Positions 43,781 through 50,103 of a DNA stretch of 50,103 nt are shown here, one piece after another. Location: the NCBI GenBank assembly GCA_021647625.1, contig JAKIUJ010000003.1, positions 1 through 50,103 on the forward strand, in the 5' to 3' direction. The notes below the pieces were generated by a model. That model saw only the letters and a list, made by a program, of their open reading frames with translations, searched no databases and was not told the DNA's origin. The number at the start of each line of letters is the position of its first letter. Position 1 is the first letter of the stretch. A program made the translations under genes and the position numbers. This DNA is from Desulfobacula sp. GTDB taxonomy: Bacteria; Desulfobacterota; Desulfobacteria; Desulfobacterales; Desulfobacteraceae.

Positions 43781-45289
43781 ATGATGATACTCATTTTCCC
43801 GCCTGTTGCCAAACCCTGTGAGCCACCCGCCGGAGTGGCACTGTTGTCTGCTGCCTTAAAAGAGCAGGGGATAGGTTGTTGTGTTGTTGACGCCAATGTT
43901 GAAGGGCTGATGTATTTAATTCACTCGGTGAAAGAGCCCATTGATTCCTGGTCCCAAAGGGCGTTGAAAAACAGGGACAAAATTATTGGTGATTTAAAAG
44001 ATCCAGCGCTTTATAAAAATATGGATCGGTATCATCAGCGGGTCTATGATTTGAATAAATTGTTATCTATCAGTGTCGATTCCAAACGTTTTCGCATTAC
44101 ACTATCAGATTATTCAGATAATAAATTGTCTTCGGTTAATAGTAAAGATTTGTTGAAAAGCGCTGAAATATATCATGAAAATCCATTCTATCCTTATTTT
44201 GAAAAAGAATTAAAACCACAGATATCATCAATGGATTCTGAATTCATTGGGATTTCTCTTTGTTATTTGAATCAAGCCTTGGTCAGTTTCGCTCTGGCCG
44301 GGTGGATTAAGGATAATTTTAAAGATAAAAAGCTTGTCATGGGTGGCGGGCTGATATCCTCATGGATGAGCCGGCCTGATTTTGATGATCCGTTCAAAGA
44401 TCTGATTGATGTGATGATCAAAGGGGAGGGAGAACAACCGCTTTTAGAGTTAATGGGTAAAAAGAATATTGAAAAACGCCACTATGTTCCGGATTATGAT
44501 TTTATAAAACAGGATTTGTATTTATCACCCGGCAAAATTTTGCCGTTTCGCGCGACCATTGGCTGTTATTGGAGCAAATGCCGGTTTTGCCCTGAAAAAG
44601 CGGAGACACGCCCTTATAGTTCACAACGGGCAACAAAGGTCTTAGACGATGTAAAAAATATGGCTAAAGCGTATCAACCTGATGTTATTCATTTTATTGA
44701 TAATGCAGTTACCCCGGCTTTTATGAAAACATTGTCCCAAGAGGATTCAGGATTTAAATGGTATGGGTTTGTCAGATTTGAGAAAGAATTTTTAAGTGCC
44801 TCTTTTTGTCGGGATTTAAAAAAAAATGGGTGTGAAATGCTAAAATTAGGCCTGGAATCAGGAGATCAGGGTGTACTGGATCAAATGAACAAGGGAACCG
44901 ATCTTGATATGGTGTCCGCCACTTTAAAGAATCTTCATGGGGCCGGTATATTAACCTTTGTATATCTATTGTTCGGGACCAGTTTTGAGGATGAGAAAGC
45001 CGCCTTTAAAACCCTTGAATTTGTTGAAGCACATAAAGACTATATCAACTATCTGAACATGGCTGTTTTTAATCTGCCTAAATTTAGTGATGATGCCTTG
45101 GATCTGGATACCCAGGAATTTTATCACGGGGATTTATCTTTATATTTAAATTTTAATCATCCACATGGCTGGGATCGGCGCAAAGTAAAGAATTTTTTGG
45201 ATAAGACCTTTAAAAAAAGAGCATTTTCAAATGGAAAAATCAAAAGAAATCCCGCTTTTTTTTCTTCCAATCATGCCATGTTTTTTTGA
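43781..45289 (+). CDS. B12-binding-type radical SAM protein
   Basis: 502 aa from ATG 43781, with AGGA 6 bases upstream; GTG 43757 and ATG 43760 are less good. N-terminal MMILIFPPVAKPCEPPAGVALLSAAL resembles the cobalamin-binding domain of this class. The radical SAM cluster motif GCYWSKCRFCPE has four residues between the first two cysteines (CX4CX2C rather than CX3CX2C), which is found in a subset of B12-radical SAM proteins. Residues about 380-400 (LKLGLESGDQGVLDQMNKG) follow the usual barrel. Substrate unknown. Divergent from the trp leader; cinA follows. Confidence 0.82.
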   Translation: MMILIFPPVAKPCEPPAGVALLSAALKEQGIGCCVVDANVEGLMYLIHSVKEPIDSWSQRALKNRDKIIGDLKDPALYKNMDRYHQRVYDLNKLLSISVDSKRFRITLSDYSDNKLSSVNSKDLLKSAEIYHENPFYPYFEKELKPQISSMDSEFIGISLCYLNQALVSFALAGWIKDNFKDKKLVMGGGLISSWMSRPDFDDPFKDLIDVMIKGEGEQPLLELMGKKNIEKRHYVPDYDFIKQDLYLSPGKILPFRATIGCYWSKCRFCPEKAETRPYSSQRATKVLDDVKNMAKAYQPDVIHFIDNAVTPAFMKTLSQEDSGFKWYGFVRFEKEFLSASFCRDLKKNGCEMLKLGLESGDQGVLDQMNKGTDLDMVSATLKNLHGAGILTFVYLLFGTSFEDEKAAFKTLEFVEAHKDYINYLNMAVFNLPKFSDDALDLDTQEFYHGDLSLYLNFNHPHGWDRRKVKNFLDKTFKKRAFSNGKIKRNPAFFSSNHAMFF

Positions 45290-45317
45290 ATATTTATAAC
45301 ACAAATTCGGAGTGAAA

Positions 45318-46574
45318 ATGATTACAGCACATATAATGTCCACAGGTGACGAAGTTCTTTTAGGCGATATTGTCGATACCAATGCCGCTTTTTTATGCGC
45401 AGGGTTAAAACAGATGGGTATTGGTGTTCAAAAACTTGTAGCAGTGGGTGATAAGTTCGATGATATAGTCGGCACGTTAATTGATATATCCAAAAAAGCG
45501 GATATCTGTATTGTCACAGGCGGGCTTGGTCCCACCAGTGACGATCTGACCGCCATGGCCTGTACAAAAGCTGTCAAAGAAACTCTTGAATTGAATCCTG
45601 CAGCCATGGACAGCATGGAAAAATATTTTAAAAAACGCAGGTTTGAACTGACAAAAGAGAACAAAAAACAGGCCATGTTACCCAAAAGCGCAACCATATT
45701 GATTAACGACAACGGGACTGCTCCTGGATTTTTTATTCAGATCGACCAGTGTTTGTTCTTTTTTTTGCCGGGTGTTCCTTTTGAAATGAAATTGATGTTT
45801 GAAAATAAGGTTAAACCGGTTTTGAAAGAAAGGTTCACCCTTGAAAAACAGATTCTAATTGAACGGCTTACTGTATTTGGCTTGGCAGAATCCAGGGTGA
45901 GTGCATTGTTGGCCGGGTTTAAAGATTTCTTTCCGGAGTTTAAATTGGGATTTCGGGCCGATTTCCCTTTGATAGAAGTAAAGCTTATCTGCAAAACAGG
46001 TGGAACAAAACAGATAAAATCTCAAATGACTAAGGCCAAAAATTGGGCGGTTGAACATCTTGAAAACAAGGTCATTTCAAAATCAGGGCTGTCCTTGGCC
46101 CGGCAGGTAGGAAGCCTGTTGATAGAGCAAAAGAAAACCCTTGCCATTGCAGAGTCTTGTACCGGCGGTTTGATTGCTAATATGATGACGGATGTGTCCG
46201 GCAGTTCTGATTATTTTTTGTTTTCCGGCGGGACATACTCTAATGATGCCAAGATGAATGTCCTGGGTGTGAAAAAAGAAACAATCATTGAGCATGGTGC
46301 CGTTCATGAACAAACCGCACAAGAAATGGCAATGGGTGCAAGAAAAATGGCCCGGGCTGATTTTGCCATCTCCACCACAGGTATTGCAGGCCCCACTGGC
46401 GGAACAAAAAAAAGGCCGGTGGGCATGGTTTGCATTGGCGTCGCAGGAGATGGGTTTTCAGGTGCAAAAACCTATAGATTTGCCGGAGATGACCGGTTGA
46501 TGAACAAGCAGATGTTTGCTGCGATGGCTTTAGAGTTATTAAGAAGGCAACTGGTTTCGGAAAGTATTTCTTAA
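45318..46574 (+). CDS. cinA: CinA-family protein (nicotinamide mononucleotide deamidase)
   Basis: 418 aa from ATG 45318 (GGAG upstream; GTG 45312 also possible). N-terminal molybdopterin-binding-like domain (AHIMSTGDEVLLGDIVDTN; TGGLGPTSDDLTA) and a C-terminal CinA domain (LAIAESCTGGLIA; STTGIAGPTGGTKKRPVGMV). Known role: NMN deamidase and, in some species, ADP-ribose pyrophosphatase; the protein has a competence/damage-inducible name. Its stop overlaps the convergent hydrolase by four bases. Confidence 0.95.
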   Translation: MITAHIMSTGDEVLLGDIVDTNAAFLCAGLKQMGIGVQKLVAVGDKFDDIVGTLIDISKKADICIVTGGLGPTSDDLTAMACTKAVKETLELNPAAMDSMEKYFKKRRFELTKENKKQAMLPKSATILINDNGTAPGFFIQIDQCLFFFLPGVPFEMKLMFENKVKPVLKERFTLEKQILIERLTVFGLAESRVSALLAGFKDFFPEFKLGFRADFPLIEVKLICKTGGTKQIKSQMTKAKNWAVEHLENKVISKSGLSLARQVGSLLIEQKKTLAIAESCTGGLIANMMTDVSGSSDYFLFSGGTYSNDAKMNVLGVKKETIIEHGAVHEQTAQEMAMGARKMARADFAISTTGIAGPTGGTKKRPVGMVCIGVAGDGFSGAKTYRFAGDDRLMNKQMFAAMALELLRRQLVSESIS

Positions 46575-47311
46575 AACGAGAAACACTTTAAATACCAGGC
46601 AATGGTTTTTATTTCAAACTGGATCTGATCTTTGGGTGATGTCATCTGGTGATCCCCGTTTTGATGGATGATCATTTGTTTGGGCTTTTTTGCCTGACTG
46701 TATATGGCGTGGGCATTGGAAATCGGGACCACGTTGTCCGCATCCCCATGAAAAACAAGCAGATTGTCTAATTCTGCGGCTTTGTCTGTGATATTAAACA
46801 ATAGATTTTCTTTAAAAAAACTTAAGGGCAGGGCAGGGCGATTCCCCGTGGCCTGGGTGGGGATATTTTCAATTGACCGGCTAATTACCGGTGCAGAACA
46901 TAAAACAGCACCGCAAAGGTTAATATCCATAGCTGTTAAGGTGTTCCAGGCATTGATACAGGTGGCACCTCCCATACTTGAGCCGAAAACAGCAAGATTC
47001 CGGGATGTTTTATTCATTGATAATACGTGGTTAACGGCACAAATAAAATCAATGGTTCTTTTTTCAAGGGATGTGTCTTTTACAAATTCCCCGTCACTTT
47101 GGCCGCATCCCCGATGATCAAACCGAAAAAAAGCGATCTTGTTTTGTACAAGAATTTTGGACAATATTTTTTGTTTTGTTGATTCCTTTGTTCCCTCAAG
47201 GCCGTGTGATCCAACAACAATTGGTGGATTTTTAATATCAGGCAGATGCAGCACACCTTTTAGGGTAAACCCTTGGGAAATAAATTGAGTATGGTGTGTA
47301 GTCATTTTCAT
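46571..47311 (-). CDS. Alpha/beta hydrolase (serine aminopeptidase / esterase type)
   Basis: 246 aa. VVGSHGLEGTKES oxyanion region, nucleophile elbow GSSMGG, Asp in FHGDADNVVP and His in NGDHQMT make a plausible Ser-Asp-His triad. Cytoplasmic. Known for the family: esterase, lipase or peptidase activities; substrate not predictable. Converges on cinA. Confidence 0.88.
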   Translation of the reverse strand: MKMTTHHTQFISQGFTLKGVLHLPDIKNPPIVVGSHGLEGTKESTKQKILSKILVQNKIAFFRFDHRGCGQSDGEFVKDTSLEKRTIDFICAVNHVLSMNKTSRNLAVFGSSMGGATCINAWNTLTAMDINLCGAVLCSAPVISRSIENIPTQATGNRPALPLSFFKENLLFNITDKAAELDNLLVFHGDADNVVPISNAHAIYSQAKKPKQMIIHQNGDHQMTSPKDQIQFEIKTIAWYLKCFSF

Positions 47312-47392
47312 CGCTTGTCTTTATGCCATTAAATCATTATAATGGCAAGCTTTTGAAGATGATTCTAATTTACATAAAAATGAAAGATAAAT

Positions 47393-48781
47393 ATGTCGAT
47401 AAAAAAAAGAAAAACCTATGAACTTGATGTAATTGACCTGGCTTTTGGTGGTAAAGGTCTGGCCAAGCCTGATGGATTTCCGGTCTTTATTGACCGATGC
47501 ATCCCGGGTGATCTGGTATTTGTAAAAATAATCAAGAAAAAAAAATCCTGGGCCGAGGGCAAACTGATAAAAATTTTAAAAGAATCCGAACTCAGACAGG
47601 CAGGGAAATGTCGATATTGTAAATTCTGCGGTGGTTGTAAGTGGCAGCAGCTTTCTTACGATCAACAGCTTGAGTATAAAAAAAGGCATGTGCAAGAATC
47701 AATAGAACATATTGGTAGATTAAAGGATGTGCCGATCAATGACGTTATTCCATCGGAAAAGATTTTTGAATACAGGAACAAGATGGAATTTTCCTGTTCC
47801 TCAAAACAATGGCTGATGCCCGAAGAATTAGAAAATCAGGAAATTAAAAAAGGATTTGGCATTGGTCTTCATGTGCCGGGAACCTTTGATAAAGTCATTG
47901 ATATAAAGCAGTGTGAGATCATGCCCGCTTTGGGCAATAAAATTTTAGAAGATGTTCGCCAATTTATTAAAACTTCTGAATTGCCGGCCTATCATTTAAG
48001 GTCGCATGAAGGGTTCTGGCGCTTTTTAATGCTGCGTCATTCCGTGGCCTATGACAATTGGATGGTAAATGTCGTCACCAAGAACAAAAACCTTGATGTA
48101 GTGCAGGATCTGGCCGATCTTCTGAGCCGGAAATATCCCCAGATAGAATCAATTGTGAACAACATTACGGATTCAAAATCCGGTGTGGCATTTGATAAAG
48201 AAGAGATTTGCCTTTTTGGCAAAAATTATATCAAAGAAAAACTGGGAAAACTGGAGTTTAAAATTTCTGCCAACTCATTTTTTCAGACCAATACCCGTGC
48301 ATGCGAAAAATTATACGCCAAGGTAGAAGAATATGCAGGGTTTACAGGAGATGAGGTCGTGATTGATCTTTATTCCGGCACCGGCACTATCCCTATCTGG
48401 CTATCGGATAAGGTGAAGATGGTGTATGGCATCGAAATTATTAAAAGCGCGGTCATTGATGCTAAACAGAATGCAAAGCTTAATAAAATAGACAATTGTG
48501 AGTTTTTACAGGGGGATATCAAAGATGTTTTACCAATGCTGAAGTCGATTCCCGATGTTATGATTATTGATCCCCCAAGAGTTGGAATGCATAAAGATGT
48601 TGTTAAACAGATCCTTGCGATAGCTCCCCGAAAAATTGTTTATGTATCCTGCAATCCTGCCACCCTGGCCCGTGATCTTGAAATGCTGCATTTAGTATAC
48701 ACAGTAGAAGAAATTACACCGGTGGATATGTTTCCGCACACCTATCACATTGAATCCGTCGCATTATTGAGAAAAAAATGA
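47393..48781 (+). CDS. rlmD: 23S rRNA (uracil-C5)-methyltransferase, RlmD/TrmA family
   Basis: 462 aa. N-terminal TRAM-like domain (about 5-60), then Cys-rich iron-sulfur site CRYCKFCGGCKWQQL, a central domain, SAM motif DLYSGTGTIPIW (about 325), IDPPRVGMHKD and the catalytic Cys in YVSCNPATLARDL (about 420). Known role: C5 methylation of uridine in 23S rRNA (U1939 in E. coli); RlmCD or TrmA activity cannot be excluded. No neighbour is linked. Confidence 0.9.
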   Translation: MSIKKRKTYELDVIDLAFGGKGLAKPDGFPVFIDRCIPGDLVFVKIIKKKKSWAEGKLIKILKESELRQAGKCRYCKFCGGCKWQQLSYDQQLEYKKRHVQESIEHIGRLKDVPINDVIPSEKIFEYRNKMEFSCSSKQWLMPEELENQEIKKGFGIGLHVPGTFDKVIDIKQCEIMPALGNKILEDVRQFIKTSELPAYHLRSHEGFWRFLMLRHSVAYDNWMVNVVTKNKNLDVVQDLADLLSRKYPQIESIVNNITDSKSGVAFDKEEICLFGKNYIKEKLGKLEFKISANSFFQTNTRACEKLYAKVEEYAGFTGDEVVIDLYSGTGTIPIWLSDKVKMVYGIEIIKSAVIDAKQNAKLNKIDNCEFLQGDIKDVLPMLKSIPDVMIIDPPRVGMHKDVVKQILAIAPRKIVYVSCNPATLARDLEMLHLVYTVEEITPVDMFPHTYHIESVALLRKK

Positions 48782-49012
48782 AAATAATGCAAAATTGATT
48801 TTTACTATCGGTCTGATATTAACCGGAATCCAACCTAAGGAACGTACATTAAATAACTTACCCATAATTATTGCTTTTTTTGCCGTCTTCTGCGTTTCTC
48901 GTTGGGCACATAGCTAGTTTAGCTTCCTCCTCGCGCCTTGAATACGACAAAAACTTCTGCTAATTACGGGCACTTAATTTAATTCCTGTTCCTAAGCTAA
49001 TATCAGGCAGGT
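48782..49012. other. Intergenic region with possible dispersed repeat
   Basis: No gene seen. The stretch 48888-48962 has a composition and phrase pattern (TTCTGCGTTTCTCGTTGGG, AGCTAGTTTAGCT) suggestive of an intergenic repeat, but no second copy lies in this window. Confidence 0.3.
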
Positions 49013-50103
49013 TCATTCATGTTTGACTGGTTTTTCTTTTCTGGGTTGAGAAAAAAGACAATTTAAAATTATCATATCATCATCTTTTTCAGATTTAACC
49101 ATATAGGGAAGTTTTTTGAACAGTTTAATCATCTTTCGGTTTTCAGGGGAAGTATAGGCTACCAGTCCTTTAATATTGTTGTCTTTGGCGGCTTTAGCAA
49201 GTTTTTTTTGCAGTATATCAGCAATGCCCATACCCTGAAAGTCCCGGGACACTGAATACGCCACTTCGGCCATGTTAATAATTGAATTTCTAAAATATTC
49301 ACCCACTGCGATGATTTTTTCAAATCCAAGTTCCCCAATGGTTGCTACAATGGTAAGATCATTGATATAATCAATTTCAAAGGTGGTATCAATTTGATCA
49401 TGAACAAAACTTTTTTTTTCGTGAAAGAACCTTGAAACAATATCACCCCGGTTCATGGTATAGTAATGTTCCTGTATGCTTCTTTCATCAGACGGCTTTG
49501 CCGGGCGGAACATGATGGTAATACCTTTAATGGTCACGGTTTTTTCATATTTTAAAGGATAGACTCCTTTTATTGCCTGCTTAAATCGCCTGTCGATATC
49601 GATTAATTCGAGTTCTTTTGCCTTTACAAATAATTCATCCCTGAATTTTGGATGGGCAATGCTGATAAGCGCCATGGCCCTTTCCTGAAGTGTTTTACCA
49701 AAAAGGTTGACCACACCATATTCGGTGGCCACAAACTGGACATCACCGCGGGGTACAACCACCGAGATATCAGAAAGTGCTGGAATGATACGGCTTTGTT
49801 TTTCATGGTCAAAGGTGGCGGTCAGCATCAGAATAGATTTGCCGCCCTTTGACATGGCAGCTCCCCTTGTAAAGTCCAAAAGTCCGTTAATGCCCGTATA
49901 ATTATTAAATGGGAGCGCATCAGCGGCAACCTGACCGGTCAGATCAATGGCCATGGCTGTATTTAAAGAAACCATGGCATTATGGCGGGCAATAGTGATC
50001 GGATTATTGATATAATCGGAAGGGTGGAATTCTATAGATGGATTGTCATCGATAAATTCGTATAATAATTCGGAGCCGACAGCACTGCCCGCAACCAATT
50101 TTC
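49013..50103 (-). CDS. Acetyl-CoA hydrolase/transferase fused to a GNAT acetyltransferase (partial)
   Basis: At least 363 codons, start lies beyond the window end. Residues to about 190 show the C-terminal half of the acetyl-CoA hydrolase/transferase fold (VAGSAVGSELLYEF, NPITIARHNAMVSLNTAMAIDLTGQV, VPRGDVQFVATEYGVVNLFGK). From about 195 a GNAT domain follows (IMFRPAKPSDERSIQEHYY; SVSRDFQGMGIADILQKKLA, with the CoA-binding RxxGxG/A). Such fusions are known in anaerobes and may combine CoA transfer with regulatory acetylation or sensing. Substrate unknown. Confidence 0.85.
   Translation of the reverse strand, partial: KLVAGSAVGSELLYEFIDDNPSIEFHPSDYINNPITIARHNAMVSLNTAMAIDLTGQVAADALPFNNYTGINGLLDFTRGAAMSKGGKSILMLTATFDHEKQSRIIPALSDISVVVPRGDVQFVATEYGVVNLFGKTLQERAMALISIAHPKFRDELFVKAKELELIDIDRRFKQAIKGVYPLKYEKTVTIKGITIMFRPAKPSDERSIQEHYYTMNRGDIVSRFFHEKKSFVHDQIDTTFEIDYINDLTIVATIGELGFEKIIAVGEYFRNSIINMAEVAYSVSRDFQGMGIADILQKKLAKAAKDNNIKGLVAYTSPENRKMIKLFKKLPYMVKSEKDDDMIILNCLFSQPRKEKPVKHE

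Noticed and set aside
1-50103. tRNA, rRNA or CRISPR array
   Set aside because: No tRNA T-arm-like sequences with a cloverleaf, no rRNA segments and no regularly spaced repeats were found by reading both strands.

Overview
The window reads as a chromosomal segment of a strictly anaerobic Desulfobacterota bacterium, most like the Desulfobacteraceae (Desulfobacter/Desulfobacula relatives). This is inferred from gene content: futalosine-pathway menaquinone synthesis, TRAP transport, rubrerythrin, many hybrid kinases, type I-beta DAHP synthase, a B12-type radical SAM protein and a probable selenocysteine-containing DsbA-like protein. No rRNA, tRNA or CRISPR array was found. Genes are dense and the base composition is moderately AT-rich.

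Layout. 1-1129: tilS (partial) and mqnD. 1267-8664: uvrA, a phytochelatin-synthase-like protease, a small unknown protein and glnE. 8813-12534: a four-gene TRAP operon with a TatT-type TPR lipoprotein (TPAT system). 13002-19388: hisD, a hybrid kinase, hisS-aspS. 19493-22085: periplasmic msrB and the minCDE operon. 22247-24168: an orphan hybrid kinase and a NarL-type regulator. 24330-26670: a strong promoter, a Trp-rich leader peptide and attenuator, then aroF-aroB. 26679-32744: a SUMF1-like lipid/periplasm protein, rubrerythrin, trxA-trxB-bamD, rpmB, PhoH. 33126-38600: an accessory stretch with hipBA and three evenly spaced operators, an argP pseudogene, a DsbA gene with an in-frame TGA at the first active-site cysteine, decayed regulator and small-gene remnants, vapBC and a truncated IS4-family transposase. 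38622-43403: trpL-trpEGDCF with a classical attenuator (no trpBA in the window). 43781-50103: radical SAM gene, cinA, an alpha/beta hydrolase, an rlmD-like methyltransferase and an acetyl-CoA hydrolase/GNAT fusion (partial).

How it works together. Two separate loci feed tryptophan: aroF-aroB (entry into the shikimate pathway) and trpEGDCF. Each is preceded by a short ORF containing clustered Trp codons followed by competing hairpins and a U-run terminator, so both can be read as one tryptophan-attenuated regulon. Besides genes, the window holds two copies of a 144-145 bp miniature inverted-repeat element, each flanked by its own 10-bp target duplication and showing a compensatory base change in an internal stem. 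It also holds two copies of a ~52 bp hairpin repeat.
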